Shown piece by piece: positions 37,273-46,120 of a stretch of 64,000 nucleotides of DNA. Both the position numbers and the translations under genes were made by a program. Where the stretch lies: the NCBI RefSeq assembly GCF_001296025.1, contig NZ_LJHV01000023.1, forward strand, positions 1-64,000, read 5' to 3'. The notes beneath the pieces are model-generated. The model was not told where the DNA came from, did no database searches, and saw only the letters and a program-made list of their open reading frames with translations. This DNA comes from Porphyrobacter sp. AAP60. Lineage in GTDB: Bacteria; Pseudomonadota; Alphaproteobacteria; Sphingomonadales; Sphingomonadaceae. Every line of letters starts with the position of its first letter. Positions within the stretch are counted from its first letter, which is position 1.

Positions 37273-37755
37273 CTAACGCGATAAATTAGGTGGAGTATTC
37301 TTGCTGAGATATTTTAGGATTTCCTCACGCTGCGCGAGATAGCCCTCCTGCCGATCTCCAGCCATTGGAGCATCCGACTCTAAAGCCTGTGAATTGTAGC
37401 GTAGCGCATCGTTCAGCAATCTGACTCTGTCGGATGGGCTAATTTCCCGATCCATTGCAGAGTTGGTCAAATGGCTAGCTTTCTCAACGAGGCATTCCGG
37501 ATTTAGGGCTTTCAAACAACGGTCGAAGTACATGGCCGATTTGTTTTCATCGCCGGCAAATGAATAATGGAAAGCCAATTCCTTGTCGCCCCAACTTTCT
37601 CCGTCCGCCGCGGCTCGCTCAGCTTTAGCTAACAGTGCGGGAGGAAGCGGATAGGGAGTTCCGGGAAATGAGTCGTCCGAAATCTCGGAAACAGAGGCGT
37701 CCGAACAAGCCCACAAAAGAGTGGCGCACAGCAATATCCCGGAACGCGCAACCAT
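37273..37755 (-). CDS. Hypothetical lipoprotein with lower GC
   Basis: The protein has 160 residues. A lipoprotein signal (GILLCATLLWAC) precedes a helical domain with YFDRCLKALNPECLVEKASHLTNSA that loosely resembles Sel1/TPR helices. Codon usage is more AT-rich than in its neighbours, suggesting transfer. No family recognised. It lies between the esterase and hisZ with no clear partner. Confidence 0.65.
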   Translation of the reverse strand: MVARSGILLCATLLWACSDASVSEISDDSFPGTPYPLPPALLAKAERAAADGESWGDKELAFHYSFAGDENKSAMYFDRCLKALNPECLVEKASHLTNSAMDREISPSDRVRLLNDALRYNSQALESDAPMAGDRQEGYLAQREEILKYLSKNTPPNLSR

Positions 37756-37853
37756 ACCTCAGATATATGCCCGCCCGACAATTTCAGCAACGGGGTCGTT
37801 TCCCGAACGTCAGCTTTTGCCGCGCAAGCACGGCCGGGCCGCCGTTCAGCAGG

Positions 37854-38969
37854 TCAGATCAGCTTGGGTTCGTCGCCATCCAGCACCCAGCCGCAGCCGA
37901 GCATTGCTGCATCCTCGCCCTCGGCAAGCTGCGCGACGGTGCGCCAGCCTTCGGCGCGCAGGCCGGCTGAAGCCACGCGGTCATGGCCTAGCGGTAGATA
38001 GACCATCCGCGCGGCTTCAGGCTGGGGGAGAGCCTCTGCCAGCCGGTCGAGATAGAGGGTGAAGCCGGTCGCGGCCTCATCGCTCCCCGCAATCCGGTAA
38101 GTGCCGCCGCGCCCGGCCGCACGGCGCAGGCCTTCGGCATAGAGGGTAAAGCCGAACCATGTCTGGTATTCGAACCCGTGGCGTTCTGTGGGGTCGAGCG
38201 TGATGCGGGCCGCATCCCCGATATGCGCCGCAATCTGCTCCAGCCCGTCAAGCCGCGATTTCAGCGCCCCGCCTGCGTCCACTGCGCGCAGAGCGGCAAG
38301 TGCCTCGGCGAATGGCCCTGTGGCATAAAGCAGTGGCAGATAGGCCGCGCCGCCCGCCGCCTTCAGCCCGCCTGCATCCTTGGTATCCAGCTCGCGCCGT
38401 ACGGCTTCGATCTGGTCAGGGCCGAGCGGGAAAGCCTTGGCGCTGAGCGTATCGACCAGATCGGGCAGCGTGAAATCGACCGAGATGCCGGTGAGGCCTG
38501 CTGCCTTCAGCGCCTCGATCGCCAACATCACCACCTCGCTCGCCGCGGCCACAGAATCCGCGCCGATCAGTTCGGCCCCCAGTTGCAGCCGCTCCCGCGC
38601 GGGATCGAGCTGGCTTGCCTTGATCACGACCGTATCGCCGCAATAGGCCAGCCGCAGCGGGCGGGAGGCATTGGCGAGGCTGGTGGAAGCAATCCGCCCG
38701 ACCTGCGGGGTCATATCGCTGCGTAGCGCAAGCGTGCGCAAGCTGGCGGGATCGACAAAACGGAACATCGCCCGCGCTTCGCCCGCAACCGCTCCGGCCA
38801 TGCGCCCGGCCAGTGAGGCTTCGAATTCGAGCAGCGGCGGGCGCACCCGGTCATAACCATGCGCGTCCAGCACATCGAGACAGGCGCGCATCGCCGCCGT
38901 GATCCGCGCTGCTTCGGACGGCAGGCGGTCTTCAAGGCCTTCGGGGAGGAGATCGTTGGGTTGGGTCAT
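37854..38969 (-). CDS. hisZ: ATP phosphoribosyltransferase regulatory subunit HisZ
   Basis: This HisRS-like, non-synthetase paralog of 371 residues activates short-form HisG in histidine synthesis. DLLPEGLEDRLPSEAARITAAM opens the class II synthetase-like core, with RPPLLEFEASLAG, MFRFVDPASLRTLALRSDMTPQVGRIA, and a late GYEY-like block in FEYQTWFGFTLYAEGLRRAAGRGGTY. HisG is not in the window. Confidence 0.9.
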   Translation of the reverse strand: MTQPNDLLPEGLEDRLPSEAARITAAMRACLDVLDAHGYDRVRPPLLEFEASLAGRMAGAVAGEARAMFRFVDPASLRTLALRSDMTPQVGRIASTSLANASRPLRLAYCGDTVVIKASQLDPARERLQLGAELIGADSVAAASEVVMLAIEALKAAGLTGISVDFTLPDLVDTLSAKAFPLGPDQIEAVRRELDTKDAGGLKAAGGAAYLPLLYATGPFAEALAALRAVDAGGALKSRLDGLEQIAAHIGDAARITLDPTERHGFEYQTWFGFTLYAEGLRRAAGRGGTYRIAGSDEAATGFTLYLDRLAEALPQPEAARMVYLPLGHDRVASAGLRAEGWRTVAQLAEGEDAAMLGCGWVLDGDEPKLI

Positions 38970-38983
38970 AATGGCCCCCTTAT

Positions 38984-39076
38984 CCGTTCGCCCTGAGCCT
39001 GTCGAAGGGCTGTTTTTCTTTTCGCGCGGCGCGTTAGAAGAAAATGCAGGGCTTCGACAAGCTCAGCCCGAACGGG
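38984..39076. repeat. Paired inverted repeat, copy 1 (downstream of serA)
   Basis: Left arm (38984-39010) and right arm (about 39050-39076) are inverted copies of a CGTTCGxxCTGAGCxTGTCGAAG element, able to fold into one long hairpin with a central loop of about 40 bases. The same element flanks serA on its other side. It is a dispersed extragenic element common in sphingomonads and other proteobacteria. Confidence 0.8.
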
Positions 39077-39159
39077 TCGAGACGAATTCGGTTCGCATTA
39101 CGAACCGCAAGGGCGCCTAATGGATCTGGCGCCCGCCGGCCGGAAGGCCGCCCCTTGGA

Positions 39160-39184
39160 GGGAAGCTGGCGCAGCCAGCCTCCC
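39160..39184 (-). terminator. Hairpin after serA
   Basis: Arms GGGAAGCTGGC and GCCAGCCTCCC pair at 10 of 11 positions with a three-base loop, 10 bases after the serA stop on the minus strand. There is no T-run, so it is a probable but not certain terminator. Confidence 0.5.
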
Positions 39185-39193
39185 GCGAGAGAA

Positions 39194-40780
39194 TTAGAAC
39201 GCCAGCGCCTTGACCAGCTTCACGCCATCAAGCCGCTCAGCCTCGGCGATCACTTCGGGCGTCAGCGGTTCGTCGAGGCTCAGCAGCAGCACCGCTTCCC
39301 CGCCCGCTTCGCGGCGGCCGAGGTTGAAGGTGCCGATGTTGATGCCGTGGCTGCCCAGCAGGGTCCCGATGCGGCCAATGAAGCCGGGCTTATCATCGTT
39401 GACGATGTACAGCATGTGGCCCGACAATTCGGCTTCGATCCCGATGCCGAAAATCTCCACCAGACGCGGCGATTCGGTGCCGAACAGCGTGCCCGCAACC
39501 GAGCGCGGCCCCTGTGCGGTTTCCACCGTCACCCGCACCAGCGTGTTGAACGCACCATCGCGATCATGGCGGATTTCGCTGACATCCAGCCCGCGTTCCT
39601 TGGCGAGATAGGGCGCATTGACCATGTTCACCGTGTCGGAATAGCGGCGCATGAAGCCCGCCAGCACGGCGGCAGTGATCGGCTTGCCGTTCAGTCCAGC
39701 CGCCGCGCCTTCACGCTCGATGCTGATCTGGGTCAGGTTGCCGTGGGCCAGTTGCCCGACAAGGCTACCGAGCCGCTCTGCCAGCGCCATGTAAGGCCGC
39801 AGCTTGGGCGCTTCTTCCGCCGAAAGGCTGGGCACGTTCAAGGCATTGGTAACGCCGCCGTTGACGAGGTAATCGGCCAGTTGTTCGGCCACCTGCAACG
39901 CGACATTGACCTGCGCTTCGGTGGTGCTGGCACCAAGGTGCGGGGTGCAGATGAAGTTCTTCGTGCCGAACAGCGGGTGATCAGCGGCAGGCGGTTCGGT
40001 TTCGAACACGTCGAGCGCTGCGCCTGCGACCTGGCCGCTTTCCAGACAATCCTTCAGCGCCGCTTCGTCAATCAGGCCGCCGCGCGCGCAGTTGATGATG
40101 CGGATGCCCTTTTTGGCATTTTCCAGCCGTTCCCGGCTCAGGATGTTGCGGGTTTCGTCCGTCAGCGGCGTGTGCAGCGTGACGAAATCGGCGCGCGACA
40201 GCAGCGTGTCGAGATCGACCTTCTCCACACCCATTTCCACGGCGCGGTCTTCGGTCAGGAAGGGATCATAGGCGATCACCTTCATGCGCAGCCCGAGCGC
40301 GCGGGTGGCAACGATCGAACCGATATTGCCCGCGCCGATCAGGCCCAGCGTCTTGCCGGTGACTTCCACGCCCATAAACCCGCTTTTGGGCCACTTGCCG
40401 TCCTGCGTCTGGGCGTTGGCTTCGGGAATCTGGCGGGCCAGCGCGAACATCAGCGCTATGGCATGTTCGGCAGTGGTGATCGAATTGCCGAACGGGGTGT
40501 TCATCACCACCACGCCCTTGCCGCTGGCGTAGGGGATATCGACGTTGTCCACGCCGATCCCGGCGCGGCCGATGACCTTCAGGTTGGTGGCGGCATCAAG
40601 GATCGCCTTGGTAACCTTGGTCGAGGAACGGATGGCAAGACCATCATATTCGCCGATGCGGGCGATCAGTTGTTCGGGCGTTTCGCCGGTGATGACATCG
40701 ACATCGCAGCCGCGCTCTTCGAAAATGCGCGCGGCGTTGGGGTCCATCTTGTCGGAAATGAGAACTTTGGGACGGGTCAT
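39194..40780 (-). CDS. serA: D-3-phosphoglycerate dehydrogenase
   Basis: This enzyme takes the first step of serine synthesis. In the 528-residue protein, a catalytic domain (LAIRSSTKVTKAIL, GRAGIGVDNVD), NAD motif LGLIGAGNIGSIVATRA, catalytic His in CTPHLGASTTEAQ, an intervening domain, and a C-terminal ACT domain (HMLYIVNDDKPGFIGRIGTLLGSHGINIGTFNLGR) are all present. The start at MTRPKVL has GGAAGG upstream; the longer frame only translates an extragenic repeat. It follows serC on the same strand. Confidence 0.97.
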   Translation of the reverse strand: MTRPKVLISDKMDPNAARIFEERGCDVDVITGETPEQLIARIGEYDGLAIRSSTKVTKAILDAATNLKVIGRAGIGVDNVDIPYASGKGVVVMNTPFGNSITTAEHAIALMFALARQIPEANAQTQDGKWPKSGFMGVEVTGKTLGLIGAGNIGSIVATRALGLRMKVIAYDPFLTEDRAVEMGVEKVDLDTLLSRADFVTLHTPLTDETRNILSRERLENAKKGIRIINCARGGLIDEAALKDCLESGQVAGAALDVFETEPPAADHPLFGTKNFICTPHLGASTTEAQVNVALQVAEQLADYLVNGGVTNALNVPSLSAEEAPKLRPYMALAERLGSLVGQLAHGNLTQISIEREGAAAGLNGKPITAAVLAGFMRRYSDTVNMVNAPYLAKERGLDVSEIRHDRDGAFNTLVRVTVETAQGPRSVAGTLFGTESPRLVEIFGIGIEAELSGHMLYIVNDDKPGFIGRIGTLLGSHGINIGTFNLGRREAGGEAVLLLSLDEPLTPEVIAEAERLDGVKLVKALAF

Positions 40781-40809
40781 TGTGAATACCTTCCACGAAT
40801 TGGGAATCC

Positions 40810-40900
40810 CGTTCGCCCTGAGCCTGTCGAAGGGCTGCACTTCGCTTTGAAGGCAGCGCGACGAAAAAAGGCAGTGCTTCGACAAGCTCAGCACGAACGG
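40810..40900. repeat. Paired inverted repeat, copy 2 (between serC and serA)
   Basis: Left arm (40810-40835) and right arm (40871-40900) are inverted CGTTCG-type elements like those after serA. As RNA in the serC-serA intergenic region this would form a long hairpin that might adjust relative expression of the two genes. Confidence 0.8.
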
Positions 40901-40925
40901 AAGATAGGTTTAAGCGGAGACGGCC

Positions 40926-42104
40926 TCAGCCGTTCTTGACCTTTTCATAGGCCCACTCGATCCACGGCAGCAGGCGCTTCACGTCCTCCTGCTCCACGGT
41001 CGAGCCGCACCAGATGCGCAGCGATGGCGGCGCATCGCGGTAGCCGTTGAAATCGAACCCGACATTGCGTTCTTCGAGCAGCTTGACGATTTTCTTGGGA
41101 ACGCCCGCCTTGTCGTCGTCCGACAGCGCATCGTACCAGTCGCCCTGAAACACCATGCACACGCCGGTATTGGTTTGCTGCGCCGGATCGGACGCCATGT
41201 TGCGCAGCCACGGGGTGGCCTCGATCCAGTCCTTTACGATCTTGGCGTTGGCATTGGCACGTTCGACCAGCGCCTTGCGCCCGCCGATCGACTTCGCCCA
41301 TTCCAGCGCCGCGATGTAATCTTCGGTCGCCAGCATCGAAGGGGTGTTGATCGTCTCGCCGACAAAGATGCCGGCGTTGATCTTGTTGCCCTTTTTCATG
41401 CGGAACAGCTTTGGCATCGGCCACGGCGGATCGTAGCTTTCGATGCGCGCGACAGCCTTGGGGCTGAGAATCAGCATCCCGTGCTGTGCTTCGCTGCCCA
41501 TCACCTTCTGCCAGGAATAGGTGGTGGCATCCAGCTTCGACCAGTCCATTTCCTGCGCGAAGATCGCGCTGGTGGCATCGTTGATGGTGATGCCTTCGCG
41601 GCCCGGCTCAAGCCAGTCGGTGTTCGGGATCATCGCGCCGCTGGTGGTGCCGTTCCAGGTGAACACCACGTCATTGCGCTGCGGAATGGTGGTGAGATCG
41701 GGGATTTCGCCATAATCGGCGGTCAGCACTTGCAGGTTGGGCAGTTTCAGCTGCTTCACCGCGTCCTGAATCCAGATATTGCCGAAGCTTTCCCACGCCG
41801 CGACCGTGACCGGACGCGCGGGATCAAGCATCGCCCACATGGCGGCTTCGATCGCGCCGGTGTCGGATGCGGGCATGATGCCGATCAGGTAATCATCGGG
41901 AATGCCGAGCAGTTCGCGGCTCAGATCGATCGCGTATTTCAGACGCGCCTTGCCCAGCGCCGAACGGTGCGAACGGCCAAGCGAATCGGTTTTGAGCTTG
42001 TCCAGCGACCAGCCGGGGAATTTCGCCGTGGGGCCCGAAGAAAAGAAGGGGCGTTCAGGCTTCAGCGTAGGCTCGTGCATGAGCCCGCGGGTGTACTCAG
42101 TCAT
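40926..42104 (-). CDS. serC: Phosphoserine aminotransferase
   Basis: This PLP enzyme of serine synthesis has 392 residues. KPERPFFSSGPTAKFPGW opens the alphaproteobacterial SerC type. The PLP Lys lies in TTYSWQKVMGSEAQHGMLILS. TWNGTTSGAMIPN and NDATSAIFA are conserved. The start at MTEYTRG has an AAGGAGA site that is folded into a hairpin. serA lies downstream across the extragenic repeat. Confidence 0.95.
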   Translation of the reverse strand: MTEYTRGLMHEPTLKPERPFFSSGPTAKFPGWSLDKLKTDSLGRSHRSALGKARLKYAIDLSRELLGIPDDYLIGIMPASDTGAIEAAMWAMLDPARPVTVAAWESFGNIWIQDAVKQLKLPNLQVLTADYGEIPDLTTIPQRNDVVFTWNGTTSGAMIPNTDWLEPGREGITINDATSAIFAQEMDWSKLDATTYSWQKVMGSEAQHGMLILSPKAVARIESYDPPWPMPKLFRMKKGNKINAGIFVGETINTPSMLATEDYIAALEWAKSIGGRKALVERANANAKIVKDWIEATPWLRNMASDPAQQTNTGVCMVFQGDWYDALSDDDKAGVPKKIVKLLEERNVGFDFNGYRDAPPSLRIWCGSTVEQEDVKRLLPWIEWAYEKVKNG

Positions 42105-42190
42105 GTATTCTCTCCTTGCAGAGAGCTCGCGCGGCGTTGGGACCGCGTGGCCCGCTCGCCGCACTAGAGTTGCGCGGGGAAGAGTCAACG
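42105..42190 (-). promoter_or_regulatory. Structured serC leader (serC-motif candidate)
   Basis: On the minus strand a -35-like TTGACT (42183-42188) precedes two hairpins: GCGGCG...CGCCGC with an inner GGG/CCC stem (42131-42162) and CTCTC-TGCAAG-GAGAG (42110-42125). The second stem contains the serC ribosome binding site AAGGAGAG. Two adjacent hairpins, the second hiding the Shine-Dalgarno, match the layout of the serC RNA motif described upstream of serC in alphaproteobacteria. Confidence 0.6.
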
Positions 42191-42290
42191 CGAAATATCG
42201 TAACTGCGACCGATTGCCCTGCCGCAAGGATCAAATGGGTCGTTTGCACCACTCGCCAAGCGGCGCAATTGTTACTAAACGCAAGACTCC

Positions 42291-43478
42291 ATGGAAACTT
42301 CCGATCTGCGCATTGCCCTGTTCAGCGGCAACTACAACTACACCCGCGACGGGGCGAATCAGGCGCTTAACCGTCTGGTCGGTTCGCTGCTGGCCAAAGG
42401 CGCGGCGGTGCGCGTCTATTCGCCCAAGGTTGCCAATCCCGATTTTCCGGCAACGGGCGATCTGGTCGGCCTGCCCAATGTGCCGATGCCGGTGAAGGGG
42501 CGCAGCGAATACCGGATGCCGACGCATCTTGGCGCCAGGGTAAAGCGCGATCTGGACAAGTTTGCGCCCAATATCGTTCACCTTTCTTCGCCGGACCCTT
42601 CTGCGCACGCCGCGCTGCGCTGGGCACAGGCGCATGACATTCCGGTGCTGGCCAGTGTCCACACCCGGTTCGAAACCTACCCGCGTTATTACAACATGGC
42701 GTTTCTGGAACCGCTGATCGTCAAGGGGCTGCGGCGGTTCTACAACCGCTGCGATGCGCTGGTCGCACCGTCACAATCGATGATCGATGAATTGCTGGCG
42801 ATGCGGATGCATGACCGGATCGGGCTGTGGAGCCGGGGGGTGGATCGCACCATCTTTTCCTCCGCTCGCCGCGATCCCGAATGGCGGCGCAGCCTCGGCC
42901 TTGCCGATGATGATGTCGCGATCGTGTTTCTCGGCCGGCTGGTGATGGAAAAGGGGCTGGATGTCTTTGCCGAAACCATCGTCCAGCTGCGCAAGCGACA
43001 GGTGCCGCACAAGGTACTGGTGATCGGCGATGGCCCGGCGCGCGAATGGTTCGAAGCGAACCTGCCGGGCGGGATCTTTGCCGGTTTCAAGACCGGCGAA
43101 GGGCTGGGGCAGGCGCTGGCGAGCGGCGATATCTTCTTCAACCCCAGCGTCACCGAAACCTTTGGCAATGTCACGCTGGAAGCCATGGCGAGCGGGCTTC
43201 CCGTCGTCGCGGCGGGGGCAACCGGCAGCGCCAGTCTGGTTGCGGACGGGGTGACCGGGCGGCTGGTTGAGCCGACATCGAAAGATGCCGACGCGGTCGC
43301 CTTTGCCGAAGCGATCGCGCCCTATTGCCTCGACCCTGCCCTGCGCGCTGCTCACGGTGCAGCCGGCGAAACGCGGGCGTGCGAATATAGCTGGGAAGCG
43401 ATCAACCAGGTCGTGGGCGAAATCTATGCCAGCCTGGTCGAGGAACGCCGCGCATTGCAGGCTTCAGAGGCGGCGTAA
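42291..43478 (+). CDS. GT4-family glycosyltransferase
   Basis: The protein has 395 residues with no membrane helix. N-terminal domain: LRIALFSGNYNYTRDGANQALNRLV. C-terminal donor-binding domain: VFLGRLVMEKGLDVFAETI and the EX7E-like block TETFGNVTLEAMASGLPVVAAG. It resembles GDP-mannose or UDP-sugar dependent transferases acting on lipids; donor and acceptor cannot be read from the sequence. It is divergent from serC. Confidence 0.85.
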   Translation: METSDLRIALFSGNYNYTRDGANQALNRLVGSLLAKGAAVRVYSPKVANPDFPATGDLVGLPNVPMPVKGRSEYRMPTHLGARVKRDLDKFAPNIVHLSSPDPSAHAALRWAQAHDIPVLASVHTRFETYPRYYNMAFLEPLIVKGLRRFYNRCDALVAPSQSMIDELLAMRMHDRIGLWSRGVDRTIFSSARRDPEWRRSLGLADDDVAIVFLGRLVMEKGLDVFAETIVQLRKRQVPHKVLVIGDGPAREWFEANLPGGIFAGFKTGEGLGQALASGDIFFNPSVTETFGNVTLEAMASGLPVVAAGATGSASLVADGVTGRLVEPTSKDADAVAFAEAIAPYCLDPALRAAHGAAGETRACEYSWEAINQVVGEIYASLVEERRALQASEAA

Positions 43479-43512
43479 TCTGCGCTCTCACGCTTAGCTG
43501 CTTGCGCGCGAC

Positions 43513-43947
43513 CTACCGCAGCACTCCGGCCGCCGCCATTCGCCGGGCGTAGAACAGCAGTAACAGCGTCACCGCCCAGATCATCACATCGAGCGCCGGC
43601 GCCTGCATGCTCGCAGGCACAGTGATGAGGCCATAATTATAGACTGTGGTGCCGATCAATCCGACCAATGCGATCATCATCGCCGCCACCGCAAAGCGGG
43701 AACGCAGCAACAGCAGCACCGAACCCGCCAGCGCACCCCACACGCCCATCGCCCAGAGGGCGTTGGCCCATGCCGGGTAGCTTTGCATGAAAGTGATCTG
43801 TTCGGGCGTCATGCCCAGATCGGCCAGCCTGCCCAGCTTGGTCATCATATAGCTGAACACGCCCATCGCGTTGAACAGCAATGTGCCAATGCCGACCAGC
43901 CACAGGTGCCACGGCGCTTTGGCCGCGCCCAATGCTGCAGTATTCAC
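43513..43947 (-). CDS. Four-helix membrane protein, unknown function
   Basis: The protein has 144 residues. Helices are visible at WHLWLVGIGTLLFNAMGVFSYM, ANALWAMGVWGALAGSVLLLL, FAVAAMMIALVGLIGTTVYNYG and ALDVMIWAVTLLLLFYARR. The loop LADLGMTPEQITFMQSYPAW is conserved-looking. No family recognised with confidence. It is convergent with the glycosyltransferase. Confidence 0.75.
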   Translation of the reverse strand: MNTAALGAAKAPWHLWLVGIGTLLFNAMGVFSYMMTKLGRLADLGMTPEQITFMQSYPAWANALWAMGVWGALAGSVLLLLRSRFAVAAMMIALVGLIGTTVYNYGLITVPASMQAPALDVMIWAVTLLLLFYARRMAAAGVLR

Positions 43948-44032
43948 GGGCGTCCCCTCCCCCCATTCGGCGCGACCCGAACGGGGGGAGGATACGCCTC
44001 TATTGCATCAGCCGCAATCGCCGCTGCGCGCC

Positions 44033-44692
44033 TCAGAGCCTTTCGATGCGCTTGGCCATTTCATCGATCATGTCGACGATTTCATTGATCGTGCCTTCAT
44101 CCAGCTTGCCTGCCCGCGCACGGTTCTTGAGCACGCTTGCAAGGTTGCCCATCGCCCGGAAGACATCGTGCGAGCGCACTTTGTTTGCCCTGTGTCCGTG
44201 CAGCGCCAGACGGCCCATCAGTTCGGTGACTTCGTCCTTGCGCTCGTCAAGTTCGGCTTCGCCCGCAGCGGTCAGTTTGAAAGGCTTTTTGGCGCCTTCG
44301 GCTTCGGCCTCCTCGATCTTGCCTTCATCGGCCAGCATCTGGAGCGTGGGATAGACTGCGCCGGGGCTTGGCGCGTAGCTGCCATTGGTGGCCTCTTCGA
44401 TTTCCTTGATGAGTTCATAGCCGTGGCGCGGCGCGTCGGAAATCAGCGCCAGCAGCGCCAGGCGCAATTCGCCGGTTCCGAACATCCGCCCGCGCCGTCC
44501 GCGACGGCGGCTCTCGCTGTCTTCGCCACTGAAATCGTCAGCACCTTCGCGATCATCGCGCCAACGCGCCTTCGCGCCGCCTTTGTCAAAGGCAGTCCCG
44601 CCAAAGTTCATGTTGCCGCTCATCGCCATCATGGCAATCGCTTCGCCCAGCTTGTCCCAGCCGTTACCGCGTCCATATCTGTTCCAGCTCAT
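44033..44692 (-). CDS. PadR family transcriptional regulator
   Basis: The protein has 219 residues. A Gly/Asn and Arg-rich N-terminal extension (about 75 residues) precedes the PadR winged helix (GELRLALLALISDAPRHGYELIKEIEEATNGSYAPSPGAVYPTLQMLADEG) and a C-terminal dimerisation helix pair. The start has a textbook GGAGG ribosome site at seven-base spacing. A perfect palindrome overlaps its own promoter, suggesting autorepression. The effector is unknown. Confidence 0.9.
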   Translation of the reverse strand: MSWNRYGRGNGWDKLGEAIAMMAMSGNMNFGGTAFDKGGAKARWRDDREGADDFSGEDSESRRRGRRGRMFGTGELRLALLALISDAPRHGYELIKEIEEATNGSYAPSPGAVYPTLQMLADEGKIEEAEAEGAKKPFKLTAAGEAELDERKDEVTELMGRLALHGHRANKVRSHDVFRAMGNLASVLKNRARAGKLDEGTINEIVDMIDEMAKRIERL

Positions 44693-44719
44693 CGCATATC
44701 CTCCATGCGTTGTGATGCA

Positions 44720-44737
44720 TCTAAGATATATCTTAGA
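44720..44737. promoter_or_regulatory. 18-bp palindrome, probable PadR operator
   Basis: TCTAAGATATATCTTAGA is a perfect palindrome and strikingly AT-rich in GC-rich DNA. On the minus strand it covers the likely -10 (TATCTT), 16 bases after a TTGTCA -35, 28 bases before the regulator's start codon. Confidence 0.7.
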
Positions 44738-44806
44738 CCTATCATGACAAGAGGCATTCAGGCGCATGGTTCCATTTTCCGCTGGCGGGCCTATCACGCC
44801 CGATGA

Positions 44807-46120
44807 ATGACTGATCTGTTCGGACAAGATGCAACCCCGCCCTCAGCCCAAGCGCCCGATGCCGACGCGCCGCTGGCCGACCGGCTGCGCCCTGCCACGC
44901 TGTCCGAGGTCGTCGGGCAGGAACATCTGACCGGGCCGGAAGGCGCGATCGGGCGGATGGTGGCGGCGGGCCGGCTTTCCAGCATGATCCTGTGGGGGCC
45001 GCCCGGCACCGGAAAAACCAGCATCGCCCGCCTGCTGGCAGACGCGGTAGGTATGCGATACGCGGCGATCAGTGCGGTGTTCTCCGGCGTGGCAGACTTG
45101 AAAAAGGCCTTTGCCGAGGCCGAGAAGATGGCCGGCGCGGGCCGCAAAACGTTGCTGTTCGTGGACGAAATCCACCGCTTCAACCGCGCGCAGCAGGATG
45201 GCTTCCTGCCCTATGTCGAACGCGGCGTGGTGACGCTGGTTGGCGCAACAACCGAGAACCCCAGCTTCGCCTTGAACGCTGCGCTGCTCTCAAGGGCGCA
45301 GGTGTTGGTGCTGAACCGGCTGGAAGAAGGCGCGCTGGCGGCGCTGCTGGCGAAGGCGGAAAGCCTCGAAGGCCCCCTCCCCCTCACTGCTGAAGCCCGC
45401 ACCGCCTTGATCGCGCAGGCCGATGGCGACGGGCGGTTCGTGCTGGGGCAGGCCGAAACGCTCTATGCCGCCGGGCTATCCGAACCGCTGGACACGGCGG
45501 CGCTCGGCCAGTTCCTGCAACGCCGCGTGGCGGTGTATGACAAGGACCGTGACGGGCATTACAACCTCATTTCTGCGCTGCACAAAGCCGTGCGCGGCAG
45601 CGATCCGCAGGCGGCGCTCTATTATCTGGCGCGAATGTTGACCGCGGGGGAAGAGCCGCTGTTCCTCGCCCGCAGGCTGGTGCGCATGGCGGTGGAGGAT
45701 ATCGGCATGGCCGATCCCCACGCCCTGCCGCAATGCATGGCGGCGATGGAGGCCTATCGCTTCCTCGGCAGCCCCGAAGGCGAATTGGCGCTGGCGCAGG
45801 CGTGCCTCTATCTCGCCACCGCGCCCAAATCCAACGCGGTCTACACGGCGCAGAGAGCCGCCTGGAAATCAGCGAAAGACACCGGCAGCCTGATGCCGCC
45901 GATGAACATCGTCAACCCGGCGACCGGGCTGATGGAAAGCCTCGGCTACGGCAAGGGCTACACCTATGATCACGACACGCCCGAAGGCTTTTCGGGCGAT
46001 GATTACTGGCCTGAAGAGATGGAGCCGCAGACCTTCTACACGCCCGTCGAACGCGGGTTCGAGCGTGAGGTGAAAAAGCGGCTGGAATACTGGGCCAAGC
46101 TGCGGGCGGATCGGGGGTGA
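44807..46120 (+). CDS. rarA: Replication-associated recombination protein RarA (MgsA)
   Basis: The AAA+ ATPase has 437 residues: LADRLRPATLSEVVGQEHLTG, Walker A LWGPPGTGKTSIARLL, Walker B LLFVDEIHRFNRAQQD, sensor TTENPSF, then the C-terminal tetramerisation domain (DKDRDGHYNLISALHKAVRGSDPQAALYYLARML). It acts at stalled replication forks. It is divergent from the PadR gene; the next gene overlaps it as GTGA. Confidence 0.95.
   Translation: MTDLFGQDATPPSAQAPDADAPLADRLRPATLSEVVGQEHLTGPEGAIGRMVAAGRLSSMILWGPPGTGKTSIARLLADAVGMRYAAISAVFSGVADLKKAFAEAEKMAGAGRKTLLFVDEIHRFNRAQQDGFLPYVERGVVTLVGATTENPSFALNAALLSRAQVLVLNRLEEGALAALLAKAESLEGPLPLTAEARTALIAQADGDGRFVLGQAETLYAAGLSEPLDTAALGQFLQRRVAVYDKDRDGHYNLISALHKAVRGSDPQAALYYLARMLTAGEEPLFLARRLVRMAVEDIGMADPHALPQCMAAMEAYRFLGSPEGELALAQACLYLATAPKSNAVYTAQRAAWKSAKDTGSLMPPMNIVNPATGLMESLGYGKGYTYDHDTPEGFSGDDYWPEEMEPQTFYTPVERGFEREVKKRLEYWAKLRADRG

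Noticed and set aside
40781..40894. N-terminal extension of serA
   Set aside because: The extra 38 codons translate the extragenic inverted repeat; the Met at 40780 has a good ribosome site and family-typical start.
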